Part shown: positions 33,792-45,792 of the stretch, in pieces
Position numbering within the stretch: position 1 is the first letter of the stretch
How the letters are laid out: the number at the start of each line of letters is the position of its first letter
Assembly (NCBI GenBank): GCA_030141605.1
Contig: JAQGDQ010000845.1
Span: 19,086 to 81,585 of the forward strand
Direction: 5' to 3'
DNA length: 62,500 nt
DNA from: Tubiluchus corallicola
Lineage: Eukaryota > Priapulida > Priapulimorpha > Priapulimorphida > Tubiluchidae
Program-made: the position numbers and the translations under genes
The notes under the pieces: generated by a model
What the model was told of the DNA's origin: nothing
The model's database searches: none
What the model saw: only the letters and a program-made list of their open reading frames with translations

Positions 33792-34050
33792 CTGTGTGAA
33801 ATAAGATGAAATCTCTTTGTACAAACACATTTCACCTGCATAAGAAAGTGAGAACTACAAGAAATCAAAAAGAGTTATTAAAAGACAAAATTTTCATTTC
33901 ACAATAAATTTTTCACTGCTACCCGCTTTTATCACAATCCTTTTATGACTAATACACTTGGTAACCATCCAACTTTTGGCAGCTAACTTTTTTTGCCTCT
34001 TCATTTCTAAGTTTAAAAAAATTACCTATTATTAATATGACAAACAAATG
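33792..34050. other. HFM1 intron, no recognised feature
   Basis: AT-rich short stretch before a MITE. Confidence 0.3.
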
Positions 34051-34467
34051 CACTCGTATCTCGGTTTGCCGGACAAACGCGAGGAAACGTCGGTCCGACT
34101 TTCTCGATTGTCCGTATTTACCGATACTAAACTAATACAATAGCAGCTGTGCATTAGACTCATGGTAATGTAGAATCAATCGCCTAAAAAACGTCTAGTA
34201 CGGGCAGCTACTATGCAAAAGTATATAAAAACTGACGGCAATTAACTTAAATAACTCCGCATAATTGACTCTATATTTTTATATTCAGAGATATGCACGT
34301 GGTTACACTGATGTAATGATGTAAACAAAGTGACGGCCTAGCAACTGTAGGTCAGCTCAAGAAACAACGGGCTATGTCCGTAGTATACAGGCCTTTTTAA
34401 TGGTCCAGATATTGTCCGATTCGTCCGATGTCCATAACAGCAAGGTGCGGCAAACCGAGACATGAGT
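34051..34467. mobile_element. MITE with CACTCRTATCTCGGTTTGCC ends, copy 1
   Basis: Inverted termini CACTCGTATCTCGGTTTGCC and GGCAAACCGAGACATGAGT. Internal CTATGCAAAAGTATATAAAA and GTGGTTACACTGATGTAATG are shared with copies at 36,521-36,945, about 38,585-38,710 and nested at about 24,960-25,190. Tc1/Tigger-like by appearance. Confidence 0.8.
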
Positions 34468-34910
34468 TTATATTGTAACGAAACCAGGTGGCGCTGATAC
34501 GCATTGTCCATGTGAATTTACAGAAAATCATCAGACAAATGCACAGGAACAGCAAAAATTTGATTATAAACTGCCAGATTGCTCTTCCCGCATCCTCCAT
34601 GCCAGTGGAACAGGTGCTGAGATGATAAAAAGCAGCTACCAGACAACCCAGCGTACTAATAGAGGCCAGTATGTAATGGCTTCACAATGGACAGAACTAT
34701 TACAGTGCAGGGGTGGGGATGTAAGCGAATGGCATTTTGCCGTCGTTACAATATAATAGCCATCAGATAGTTTTGGTGTGTATTGTGAAGTAACTATACA
34801 AGCGCAACGGTCTCCATCATTGTTCCGTGAAAGTTTAAAAATTCTAAATGTCGTTTGATTTAATAAAAAGCACCAGGAAGGAAAGAAATACAGCAAAATA
34901 CACTTAGGAA
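34468..34910. other. HFM1 intron spacer
   Basis: Several short minus-strand frames without recognisable content. Confidence 0.3.
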
Positions 34911-35935
34911 GGCACACTGGACAAAAGAATTGTTTTACTATTACAAAATATCCATTAAAGGAAAAGCACACCCAATGTCAAACTATAGCTCAAAATAATC
35001 TACTTTGTAAACTAGTGGAAGAGAACGTACTATTACTTTCAAAAATGGCTTACGTGAAAGAACCACAAAAATGTAATTTTGTATTTGCACGGCTAGTTCT
35101 TCATTATTGTACGCATTTCGCTATTTGCTAGTTAGATGGGCAGTAACGCCTGCTTCTCGGTAATGTGTTGTACAAAAAACAGGTGCTGTACCTCTCAGTT
35201 CAAAGGTGTTCAGTTGTGATGTATGGACAAACGAATTGTTTTTCTATTACAAAATATCCATTAAAGGAAAAGCACACCCAATGTCAAAACTATCTACTCT
35301 GTAAACTAGTGGAAGAGAACATACTATTTCTTTCAAAAATAACTTACGTGAAAGAACCACAAAAATGTAACTTTGTACAAAAAACAGGTGCTGTACCTCT
35401 CAGTTCAAAGGTGTTCAGTTGTGATGTATGGACAAACGAATTGTTTTACTATTACAAAATATCCATTAAAGGAAAAGCAGACCCAATGTCAAAACTATCT
35501 ACTCTGTAAACTAGTGGAAGAGAACATACTATTCTTTCAAAAATGACTTACGTGAAAGAACCAGAAAAATGTAATTTTGCATTTGCACGGCTAGTTCTTC
35601 ATTATTGTACGCATTTCGTTATTTGCTAGTTAGATGGGCAGTAACGCCTGCTTCTCGGTAATGCGTTGCACAAAAAACAGGCGCTGCACCTCTAAGTTCA
35701 AAGGTGTTCAGTTGTGATGTAGTGCACACGTTTGGGAGCTCATGCGTGAGCACAGCGATAAACTTGAAATTTAAATTTTTAAACTTAAAATTTGCCAGTT
35801 TTAGTACAACACACGGAATATCTTACAGCAGCACCGAACTCCAATTTTCGCTTTCGCAAACACGTGCAACACACTCGCGGAATGTTTGTGTTTTTGAAAG
35901 TTGCGTTAGTTTGTGATGTCATCAAAAGTAGGGCT
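34911..35935 (+). repeat. Duplicated dispersed repeat (205-bp tandem unit, family H)
   Basis: The block with ACAAAAAACAGGTGCTGTAC and GACAAACGAATTGTTTTACT recurs at 35,172 and 35,377 (205 bp), with a partial copy from 34,911. The right part (35,585-35,935; CACGTGCAACACACTCGCGG) is shared, inverted, with 60,385-60,735 and more weakly with 52,100-52,385. Confidence 0.8.
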
Positions 35936-36252
35936 TGCTCGCTGTTAGTTAAGATTTTAATCTACTAATTAATTATTAGAAAGGTTTTATAGGTGTTCAA
36001 ATTTATATTTTTTTACGATACTTCAAGGAGTAGAATATGAAAAATCATCTTGCTTTCCATTAACTAAATGCATTTAAACTTCAAAAATCTTCAGATTGAA
36101 TTGCTGATACCGAAATATGAATTTGTAATAATAACATTTAGCAAATGCTTCCATAAACATTATTGTTCAATTCTTCTGCGATAAATGCTTTAAAAACAAA
36201 CAGAGTGTGGTCAACATTAAAATCTGCCAATGACCAGATGATGACCACTTAC

Positions 36253-36337
36253 CTGGCGGTAGAAAAGAGAAAGGTAGTTGATCCGGTTCTGACATGTATT
36301 TGGTGGTGCTGCCACCTGGAGGTTGAGCGCAAGCCAT
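36253..36337 (-). CDS. HFM1: HFM1 exon 16
   Basis: Acceptor CTTTCAG, donor CCAG|GTAAGTGG; 85 nt, MACAQPPGGSTTKYMSEPDQ then LPFSFLPP. Weakly conserved linker between the C2-like domain and the zinc motif; accepted on phase (0 in, 1 out) and splice sites. Confidence 0.8.
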
Positions 36338-36520
36338 CTGAAAGTTATAGAACCAAATCAAACATTAAAGCATTCAGCAAAGGGCTGCAAAGTTACGCCA
36401 TACAAAAGAAAGTTACAATACTACCGGTTTAAGTACTAGCAAGGCGCCATCTATGGCCATTTCTGGAAAACTACAAACATGTGTTCTTTGTTCAAGTTAT
36501 TATGGATGCGGTTTAACATA

Positions 36521-36945
36521 CACTCATATCTCGGTTTGCCGGACCTCGCTTTTACAGATATTGAAAAATTCGGACAAAATCTGGTCAGTAGAGTCCCCTA
36601 TGCTAAGGACACAGTCCTTTGTTTCACGAGCTGACCGCTAGTTGGCAGGACATCACTTTGTTTACAATATTAAAAATCAGTGTTACCACGTGTATATCTC
36701 TATGTATAAAAATATAGAGTCAATTATGCAGAGTTATTCGAGTCAACTACCGGCAGTTTTTGTAAACTTCTGCATAGGAGAGGCCCGTACTAGACGTTTT
36801 TGAGACAATTAGGCGATTGATTCTACATCACCGTGAGTCTAATACACGGCGCCTACTGTATTAGCTTAGTGTCGGTCAATACGGACAATCGGCAAGTTTG
36901 GACTGACGTCTCCCCACTTTTGTCAGGCAAACAGAGATATGAGTG
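36521..36945. mobile_element. MITE with CACTCRTATCTCGGTTTGCC ends, copy 2
   Basis: CACTCATATCTCGGTTTGCC at the left, GGCAAACAGAGATATGAGTG at the right; same internal sequence as copy 1, reversed. Confidence 0.82.
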
Positions 36946-37115
36946 CATCCACGAACTTACAATACCTATCACTAGTCCCCAAAAAGTAAAGCGCAGCTCA
37001 CACACACATGCAATAGGATCATGTGTGTATTCTTTGAATAATATCATCAAATGTTAGCAACGGTACAATGCATTTTCATTTAAGACATATTGTCTAAGGC
37101 GTTTAATAAAAACAA

Positions 37116-37279
<164 letters not shown>

Positions 37280-37724
37280 GACTGTTGTAGACTGGCTCAC
37301 TCTGGTGGTTGAAATAAACAATATGAAATTGTCTTGCACTGTGAAAGACTTTATTTCTATTTACATATTAAACTATTATTTACAAGAAAGAAGACACATG
37401 ATGACCACTCAACAGCAATGGTCAAGAAAGGAAAAACTCGAGCTGACCTTGGCACGGCTACCCAAGTCACATGCGACCACTGAGCTTACCTGATTGACTG
37501 TAAAACACACTAGTAATCAACACTACCATATATGGGAAGCCCAGCAGGTACAGGTGACTGAGCAGCACTGACCAGGGCCACAAGCTGGATTAAACTTCAC
37601 TCAGTTCAATAATAAATAATTTTAAATTCAGATGGCAGCACATATTCAATGATTATTGTAGTACATTACATTCAGAATTGCAAATGAAATTGTAAGTTAC
37701 AACCAGGAAACAGAAAAACGATAC

Positions 37725-37813
37725 CTGATTTCTTCGAGAATAAACATCGTTTATTCCAGCCACCTGGGTCTGCGTATAAAAAGGAGTAAAGTTCATACGG
37801 ATGTCCAAACCAA
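37725..37813 (-). CDS. HFM1: HFM1 exon 15
   Basis: Acceptor TCTTTTAG, donor CAG|GTATCG; 89 nt. With the previous exon reads L-I-GLDIRMNFTPFYTQTQ, matching the (F)VGLDI....FY segment of HFM1. Phase 1 in, 0 out. Confidence 0.9.
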
Positions 37814-37869
37814 CTAAAAGAAGAGAGGATTACTATTAACATTTATATATATATATATATCTGTATATA

Positions 37870-38389
37870 GGGTACGGCCAAATCACGTTGAAAACACCGG
37901 TTCTCATCTGATCACCGAAGTTAAGCAACATAGAGCCTGGTTAGTACTTGGATGGGTGACCGCCTAGGAATACCAGGTGCTGTAGGCTTGCGGGATGCCT
38001 ACACTGTATCTTGACACTAGGCAGAGGAGCTGTACAACAGCCAACGGCTAGAGGGCGGAGGAGGTCAAGTGACACAATGGCCATGTGTAGAGGAGTAAAC
38101 CTTCCAAATCAGGAGTGGAGCCCCTCACTGACTCCGGCAGCTCCTGCAGCGAACCTGGTGCCAAACGTATCGCTCCACTTTCCTTTGGACTACACCAGGG
38201 AGGAAGAGAGGGGGTTCCTGTTGTCTGGGCAACTCAGAATCTCATACACCTTGCCCAGGCTTGCGCCTTGGAGACGTTCAAGGATCGCACTGCTCAGCCA
38301 CAGTCGATGCTGCAGCTCCATCAATGTGATCAATAACTGACTCTCTTGGCGCACACTCCATTGTCTTCCGAGACAGAAGGATGCCAACC
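37870..38389 (+). mobile_element. 5S rRNA-derived SINE (SINE3 type), copy 2
   Basis: 5S-like head 37,871 to about 37,988 (TACGGCCAAATCACG ... GGTTAGTACTTGGATGGGTG ... CCAGGTGCTGTAGGCTT) and the same body as copy 1. Target duplication ATATCTGTATATA at 37,857-37,869 and 38,390-38,402. Compared with canonical 5S the head is about 90% alike by eye, with changes in the A-box area (AACATAGAGCC), so it is not a ribosomal gene. Confidence 0.9.
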
Positions 38390-38580
38390 ATATCTGTATA
38401 TATAACAGATGAAGCTACAGCTCCAACGATGGCACCATTCTAGATGATCTATACATCAAACGAACGGTCGTGACTCACAGATTTGTCATAGGGGGTTTAT
38501 TTTTCAAATTGGACCCTTCTTTGACCATTTCAAATTGGGCCCTTCTTTGACCATTTTTTGCAAAACCTATACCTCCTATT
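38390..38580. repeat. Dispersed repeat shared with 44.7 kb
   Basis: GCTACAGCTCCAACGATGGC, GATCTATACATCAAACGAAC and GCAAAACCTATACCTCCTAT also occur at 44,737-44,935. Function and class unknown. Confidence 0.6.
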
Positions 38581-39381
38581 TCTAGAAAATAGGTCAGCTC
38601 ACGAAATAACGCACTGTATCTGTAGCATGCGGGACTTTCTACGGACCAGATTTTGTACGAATTTTTCATATATCTGTAAAGGCGAGGCCTGGCAAAGCGA
38701 GATATGAGCGTAGTACTAAAAACAAAAAAAGAAAATTCGAAAATAAGTAAAATATTTTTGTTTTTTTTTTGCTCGTTTGTTTTTATTTGCTGTGATGCAA
38801 AATTACTGATAAAAAGCACAAGAATGTTTTATAGTATAGAACCTTGAGTTTGATGGAGTGGCTTTCATTAGAAAAATTAATGCGTTACAATGTTTTTGGA
38901 TTTAAGTATTCTTAATGATAAATGTTTAAAGATCATAATGCTACATTAAAATAAACAAACTTTATCTTTCAGGTGTTTCATTGCCTATATTTTAACCAAA
39001 TATTTTGCTCAAATTATAAAATTAAAAACAATTTTGCTCAAATAAATTCAAAAATGCTTTGATATTTCGGTTGATTGAGCCTGGAGTCCCTAAAATTTCA
39101 GTGGTCAGCACTGAAGATACGCCGCATTGCCGGTAAAAGCACATAAAACTAACGAAATTTTCGCTTTATTTTAACTATTTTCGTTAAGATTTTTCAGCAA
39201 TTTTTGACATATAACAGAAAAGAAAAGGTAAAAATACCAGTAAAACCTCGGGAAAATGCTGCGGAAAATTATCGGAGATTTCGGCTACAAAGTTTAATAA
39301 ATTTCGGCAAACCGAAATGAAAATTTCGTTTCCGTAACACCGCTGATGCCTAAAAGCAAGTTTTCTCACCCCACTCCTCAC
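38581..39381. other. HFM1 intron, MITE fragment and AT-rich DNA
   Basis: 38,585-38,710 is the right end of the CACTCRTATCTCGG MITE family. The rest is AT-rich without features. Confidence 0.4.
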
Positions 39382-39473
39382 TCAAATAGTAAATAGTGAG
39401 TTCATCAGATGCTAACGACCTGTTGACTTCAATATTCTTTGTCCAGGAACCTGTATTTATCAGCATTCGGTCT
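39382..39473 (-). CDS. HFM1: HFM1 exon 14
   Basis: Acceptor TTGTTACAG, donor TTGA|GTGAGG; 92 nt. Encodes DRMLINTGSWTKNIEVNRSL and ASDELTIYYL, matching the GSW.K.I.V..AL..EDL.I region. Phase 2 in, 1 out. Confidence 0.9.
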
Positions 39474-39555
39474 CTGTAACAACGGAAAACGTAAAAGCTA
39501 AGTATTATTTAGAGAGATTTGATGTGTATATTAAACTTGCTAAATACGATTAAGC

Positions 39556-40525
39556 TACGGTAAGACCTCGCTTGACGACGCTAATGCGTTCCAGCAAAAT
39601 GTGATGTTAAGTGAAACGTTGTTGAACGAAACCAAGACTTTTGCAGAAAGTAATGTAAAAGAACTGAGATATGTTTCAGAAAAACTGCAGATATTATTTC
39701 AACTCGTTTCTTTGAATCTGAATTTAATCTTGAATTTGATCCATTAAACTAAAATGTTTGATTTAACCTCTTACTTGCTTAAAATATTTGAATTGTTTTA
39801 TGATAATGTAATTTTGTTTCGGACATGGTCCAGGGATAATACCTTAAGTACATTAAGTCCTCGCTTAGCGACGCTAATGCGTTCCAGCAAAACGCGACGT
39901 TAAGTGAAGCGTCGTTAAACGAGACAAAAACTTCCATAGAAAGTAATGTAAAAGAACTGAGATACGTTTCAGAGGCAAAAATCAATGTTGCTTAAACCAT
40001 ACAAATTAAACGTTCTACGAGTTTTATTCATAATTTTACTGATTAATGCCTTCCTGTTTACCTGAACCACCTCTATATTTTGCTTACCAATACCTAAGCC
40101 ACAGCTGAATCAAAGCCAAGCCCTGGGGCAATATTGGGAATTTTATTAACATACCTACATTTAGTCTGGTTGCTATAGCAACCAGATTGCAGGCAAAATT
40201 CTGTGCATAAAGTTTGCTCGCTGGACACTTGATAGTTTTACTAGTGATAGCATCAGTAGTCAGTCGGGAAGCAAACATGTATGATAATTGCACTGTTTGC
40301 GTTACTACGGCATTTTTAGAACAGAATAATGCAATACGTTCTGTTTTAATGCATCAAATTAGTTAAAAATGTTGTTAATAAAATAAAAATTTTCTGTGAG
40401 CAAAGTAAAAAAAACGTCATTAAAGCGAAACGTGCGTCGTTAAGTAAGGCAAAGATGTCAAATGATCACCATCATTAAAACGAAACGTTGTTAAACTAGG
40501 AGTCGTTAAGCAAGGACATACTGTA
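39556..40525. mobile_element. Tigger-like non-autonomous element, copy 1
   Basis: Inverted termini TACGGTAAGACCTCGCTTGA and GTCGTTAAGCAAGGACATACTGTA-type end, TA at both ends, about 970 bp. A second internal start (CATTAAGTCCTCGCTTAGCG at 39,852) suggests nesting of a second copy. Confidence 0.8.
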
Positions 40526-41041
40526 CGCTTGACCCACCATTTTAATGAAATTTAAGAAAGATCAACTGTTAAATAGTATTCTTTAACAGTAGCAGCTAAT
40601 GTCGCAAATATAATTAATATTCACTTACAGGGTGTGACAAATAGCTGAGTCTTCACAACATGTGCTTAGAAATCAAACTCAGGCAATGCTCAGCCTGGTC
40701 AGTAAATCAATGGGTGTACGGTACGGTAGGCTCAATACCCGTTTTTGCGGTTTCGTTATATCCATACTGATTGAAATTGCTTTTGTCTGTTGAGCCAAAG
40801 ATACAGTTACATCCAAGCATGGTCAAAACACCACTCTCAGTTCAGTGCCTCATGCTAAGTAATAGGTCTTGGATTTCTGCACCATATTTACAATGTGATA
40901 AAGCTCAATATTCAAATAATTGTAAGATATGTAAACTTCTTTTATACATGTTATCATAGCGGTAATATATTCAATATTTTAAAGAGTAGATTGTTTAAGA
41001 TTGGGTCCGGTTTTACTTTAACTCTTTACAGGACCAATTAC
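40526..41041. other. HFM1 intron, no recognised feature
   Basis: Sequence between the Tigger-like element and exon 13. Short frames have no recognised content. Confidence 0.3.
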
Positions 41042-41199
41042 CTGACTTTCTGCTTGAAAACGACGCTGTTATCTGCATCGCCGACGATCAAAATGCAGGT
41101 GTGTGCTAGTCCGGCCGTACTCTTCTTCTTTATCATTTCCCAGTTAGTCAAGTTCACGGTTACCGTGATCTCAGCTTGCTTGTTCTTGTACCTCATCGC
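41042..41199 (-). CDS. HFM1: HFM1 exon 13 (C2-like domain)
   Basis: Acceptor TATTTCGCAG, donor TCAG|GTAATT; 158 nt. AMRYKNKQAEITVTVNLTNW ... HTCILIVGDADNSVVF.QK matches the IGDADN.VV signature of the HFM1 Sec63/C2 region. Phase 0 in, 2 out. Confidence 0.93.
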
Positions 41200-41239
41200 C
41201 TGCGAAATAGATTGAAATTTCATGTGTGCTGATCAAACC

Positions 41240-42440
41240 TGTCTTTAACTCCTTCTATATGCTACATTTTGCATGGCTTCATGAAAAACTGCTCTTATAA
41301 AGCAGAGATTATATTATATTTGATAATTTTTGTAGGTTTCTACACCCAACACAATGGATTTTCATGCAAAATTATATATGAGATGCATTTGCTTATCCAG
41401 ACAAATTAAAAACCGATTTTTGATGAAAAAAATTGAAAAAAGCTTTCAGTAACTGCAGTGTTTGCACTGTAACAATGTACAGTATCACTTGTGTGAAATC
41501 AGCTAATGCAGAAAATTTCAACTATCCAGACACAACACTCCGATAAACTTTGGCATCAAATCTACTCTATTTCTAAGGTAAAATTCATGTTAAAAGACGA
41601 AACTTTTCTGCTACTGTATGAGCACAGACATAACTAAATGATTACATATTAGGTACTGTATGAGCACAGACATAACTAAATGATTACATATTAGGTACTG
41701 TATGAGCACAGACATAACTAAATGATTACATATTAGGTACTGTATGAGCACAGACATAACTAAATGATTACATATTAGGTACTGTATGAGCACAGACATA
41801 ACTAAATGATTACGTATTAGGTACTGTATTGTATGAGCACAGACATAACTAAATGATTACATATTAGGTACTGTATGAGCACAGACATAACTAAAAGATT
41901 ACATATTAGGTACTGTACGAGCACAGACATAACTAAATGATTACGTATTAGGTACTGTATGAGCACAGACATAACTAAATGATTACGTATTAGGTACTGT
42001 ATGAGCACAGGCATAACTAAAAGATTACATATTAGGTACTGTATGAGCACAGACATAACTAAATGATTACATATTAGGTACTGTATGAGCACAGACGTAA
42101 CTAAATGATTACGTATTAGGTACTGTATGAGCACAGACATAACTAAATGATTACATATTAGGTACTGTATGAGCACAGACATAAGTAAATGATTACATAT
42201 TAGGTACTGTATGAGCACAGACGTAACTAAATGATTACATATTAGGTACTGTATGAGCACAGACGTAACTAAATGATTACATATTAGGTACTGTATGAGC
42301 ACAGACGTAACTAAATGATTACATATTAGGTACTGTATGAGCACAGACATAACTAAATGATTACATATTAGGTACTGTTCTATTCAGGAGAATCTCTGCT
42401 ATTTTGAAAGATTTCAACATCTATCAACTTGATTTCAGCT
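41240..42440 (+). mobile_element. Family I MITE carrying an expanded 42-bp array
   Basis: The left part (CTTTAACTCCTTC ... GCAGTGTTTGCACTGTAACA ... AGAAAATTTCAACTATCC) matches 47,772-48,130, where the element has TTAA-type ends and a single unit of the 42-mer. The array interrupts the right part. Two more partial left ends lie at 43,229-43,560. Confidence 0.7.
41613..42378. repeat. Minisatellite, 42-bp unit (about 18 copies)
   Basis: Unit TACTGTATGAGCACAGACAT AACTAAATGATTACATATTA GG, one 5-bp GTATT insertion near 41,826. Open on the minus strand as a 14-residue repeat only because 42 is a multiple of three. Confidence 0.97.
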
Positions 42441-42487
42441 GATGAAGTCTATGAGGCATGAATCTCTATACTTCATATAGCCTAGAC

Positions 42488-42968
42488 CAGGGGTGTGCAA
42501 ATTGCGGCCCGCCGAGAGAATTTGTGTGGCCCGCGAAGAGATTTGTCCATGTAATGAAAGTGCGGCCCGGGCGATTAATTGAGTGTATCCAGCTGAAGTC
42601 CGTGCCATGATCCCAAAGACAGTGCGGGTAGTTTTTTCTACTAGATCGGATGCCATTAACCCTTACAAGACGGTTGTAGCTTAATGTCACTGTACTACAC
42701 AGACTGTGTGATACACATTACTAATATGCATTGTAATGAAATTACCACTATCAGTCCTGAAAGTAGAAATATATGGTTTGTAATATAAATTTTAATAACT
42801 TCTAAAATAGTTTCTTGAGTGTAGTTGTAATGATGTACGCAGGTCGGATGCAAAAAATCGTTATTAGGCCTTTTTGTACTTGGCTCCTTGACCAAACTGC
42901 CTGTGGCCCGCAGGAATTGCGGGAAAGTTTAATGTGGCCCGGCTAGTCAGATAATTTGCACACCCCTG
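42488..42968 (-). mobile_element. hAT-type MITE, copy 2
   Basis: CAGGGGTGTGCAAATT ... AATTTGCACACCCCTG, flanked by GCCTAGAC and GCCTAGAT (8-bp duplication, one mismatch). Same family as 9,372 and 50,093. Confidence 0.9.
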
Positions 42969-43069
42969 GCCTAGATCTTTTAAGACCTAGATCTATCGCA
43001 GCTATAGATCTTGACATAGTTGTGATAAAACTTGATTGAAGTTGAGCAACTGAGCACTGAGGTACCCAC

Positions 43070-43153
43070 CTGATTAACTTTAAGCTCGTAAACAGGCAGC
43101 AAAGAAACAGCATCTTTGATCGAGTTTCCAAATGGAGGATTTCTATTCACTAT
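43070..43153 (-). CDS. HFM1: HFM1 exon 12
   Basis: Acceptor CTGTTATAG, donor CAG|GTGGGTAC; 84 nt, phase 0 both ends. IVNRNPPFGNSIKDAVSLLP then VYELKVNQ matches NR.PPFG..IK..V..LP.YEL.V.Q of HFM1. Confidence 0.93.
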
Positions 43154-44279
43154 CTATAACAGAAAATATAATAGTGATATATTTCTTGCAGGTAACAGGT
43201 CACAGGTCACATATTAGTCTTGTTTTATGACTAACTCCTTCAGGACCGTAACCGTTTGCTGCATTTTGCACTAAGCAGCAATTACGTTATATTTCATCAT
43301 TTTTGTAAGTTTCTACTCCTCACACAATGGATTTTCACTGTGTTAAGTACTTTTGTACAAATTGTTTTTATTTTTGGAAAACAATTGCTTAACTCCTTCA
43401 GGGGCGGAAGCGTTTGCTGCATTTTGCATGGGTTCATGAAAAACTGCTCTCACTAAGCAGCGATTAGGTTATATTTAATAATTTTTGTAAGTTTTTACTC
43501 CTCACACGATGGATTTTCATGCAAAATTATATATGAGAGGCTTCCATAGGTCCATCTCAGTGGTAGCTTGGTAAAATGGCACATATTGCATTATTCTGTT
43601 TTAAAAGTGCATTAGTAACACAAACAGTGCAATTATTATACATGTTTTTGCTTCACGACTGACTACTATACTAGCTGCCATTTCTATCAAACGAGACCCA
43701 TGAACAAACTTTATGAACAAGCACTTCTACCTGCAACCTGTTACTATAGCAACCAGGCTAAATTGTAAATGATATAGCGCTCTGCTATGGTAAAATTTCC
43801 AAGGTCGCCTCATGCTTGGCTTTGACTCTGCAGTGTTTATTGTTTAATGGCTGCCTAGGTTTAAACCTTAATGAAAGAGAAACCACTAGCTAGGTACATA
43901 TAGACTAGTAGAAACCATAAAGAAACTCATAAAATGTTTATTTTATATGATTTAAGCAGCATTGATTTTTGCCTCTCGAACATATCTCAATTCCTTTACA
44001 TTACTTTCTATGGAAGTTTTGGTCTCGTTTAACGATATTTCACTTAACGTCGCATTTTGCTGGAACGTATTAGCGTCGCTAAGCGAGGACTTAATGTACT
44101 TAAGGTATTATCCCTGGACCATGTCCTAAACAAAATTATTACATTATCATAAAACAATTCAAATATTTTAAGCAAATAAGAGGTTAAATCAAACATTTTA
44201 GTTTAATGGATGAAATTCAGATTAAATTCAGATTCAAAGAAATAATATCTTATCGTATCTAGTAAGAAATCCAACTTAC
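43154..44279. other. HFM1 intron with MITE fragments
   Basis: 43,229-43,560: two left ends of the family I MITE in tandem. About 43,580-44,105: Tigger-like element, inverted relative of 39,840-40,330 (GCGTCGCTAAGCGAGGACTT). No exon. Confidence 0.6.
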
Positions 44280-44365
44280 CATTTCCAGTTCTCGGGGATT
44301 TGTCTGCGCAATTTTACCAAAGTCCGTCAGCCCCGCTGCTACAAACTGTCCAGCAAGTTTTGGCC
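44280..44365 (-). CDS. HFM1: HFM1 exon 11 (Sec63 helix-hairpin part)
   Basis: Acceptor TTTATTTAG, donor ATG|GTAAGTTG; 86 nt. GPKLAGQFVAAGLTDFGKIA QTNPRELEM in two pieces matches the KIG..L...FV.AGL..F.KI...ARELE region. Phase 1 in, 0 out. Confidence 0.92.
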
Positions 44366-45507
44366 CTAAATAAACGAGTTTTCCAGCAAAAAATAATTTA
44401 TTAATCAGGGCCACCTTAACAGGTCCTAAACAGGGCACTGGGTCTCCTACCTACACGGCCACTCACAGAAATAAAAATGTAAATAGTTGATCAAATGAAT
44501 GTATTTATTATATTGGTAACTCCAACAAAATCAGTGTTTAAACATTAAAAAACCGCAAAGATTAATCAATACAGACGTTTGAGCCCTGAGAAACACAAAT
44601 ATTTCAATTTATAAATGACAGTCAATTGGTACAGACAGACAGAGACAGTACAGTATGAAATTAACATGAATTATCGTATATCTTAACTTTGCTGGTATAT
44701 ATATATGTGTGTATCTTGTATATATATAATAGATTCGAGGCTACAGCTCCGACGGCGGCACCATTTGTGGCGATCTATACATCAAACGAAAGGTCTCGAT
44801 CTAGTGTCGTGCCATTGGGGGTTTATTTTTTTAATCGGGCCCACTGGGCGGAACGGGGGCCGAAAAACCTCCAAAATTGGCCATTTTTCGGCCGTTTTTG
44901 CAAAACTTATACCTCTTATTTCTGAAGAACGGGAACGAGCCATGGGTGGTGCTGGGGCCATGGATAGATAGCCCATTCAGTGGTGGGTGTAGTAGGCATA
45001 TTTAGAATTCACAAGAAGGTCACAGCGCCCCGCAACGGGCATTTTCCCGGACCCAACTCCCAATTTTTTCAAAATTTTGACCAAACAGCCTGCAGAAAAA
45101 ACGTACTAGCGGCGCCTAGTGGGACTCTCGGAAGGAGATAAATGGCTCTTTAGAAAGAGGAAGAACAGGGCTACACGATGATGTGGGCTATATTTTAGGA
45201 CACGTCCACCAAAAGGAGTATCGACGAATTAATCAGATGTTCTATTTTTGGTAATTTTCGCTTAGAAACTGCTGATGCAAAGACATTGTTCTGGCGTCAT
45301 CCATTATACTCTGTCTATAATCTTATAACTTTAATTCCGTAAAAGCTGCTGCTGCTGGCTTTGTGTTATAAGTCAGGAGTGTGTAGGATGTTCGTGCATT
45401 ATTGATTATAAGTGTACTTATATGCAAAATTTTTTGCGGAACCTTTGCTAGTTTGATATTATTTCTATTGAAGGGAATCCAAGTGTGTAAAGCCAAGGCA
45501 TACTCAC
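44366..45507. other. HFM1 intron, dispersed repeat of 38.4-kb type
   Basis: 44,737-44,935 shares GCTACAGCTCCGACGGCGGC and TTGCAAAACTTATACCTCTT with 38.4 kb. GC-richer than its surroundings. No exon. Confidence 0.45.
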
Positions 45508-45645
45508 CGATTTTTTCCAGTTGCCTAGAGACGTACTTTGATGTTTCCCACATCTTAGCCTTCAAGCATTTGCTCAACACGCAGGCGGAGACTAAAGTGC
45601 GCAGGTTGTCGGCAAGCGTCTGCGTGAGCAGGAACTCGACAAACA
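45508..45645 (-). CDS. HFM1: HFM1 exon 10 (Sec63 domain)
   Basis: Acceptor TTTGACAG, donor ATCG|GTGAGTAT; 138 nt. Encodes LADNLRTLVSACVLSKCLKA and KMWETSKYVSRQLEKI, matching L..LILAKC...K.WE.S..VSKQLEKIG. Phase 1 in and out. Confidence 0.93.
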
Positions 45646-45792
45646 CTGTCAAAGTAATATAAAATAAACAATCAAAATAAGATAGCTCTAAAAACTGCTT
45701 GGACATGGCAAAATGTGACATATGGCTGAGTTATGGCTGAGTTAACACAACACATCTAATTAACACAACACAACATATCTACTGGCCAAACT

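Noticed and set aside
37871-37988. Functional 5S rRNA gene
   Set aside because: Diverged from 5S, embedded in a longer element with target-site duplications, and present in a second copy with the same non-ribosomal body.
41611-42350. 14-residue repeat proteins on the minus strand
   Set aside because: Period 42 is a multiple of three. The source is a MITE-borne minisatellite.
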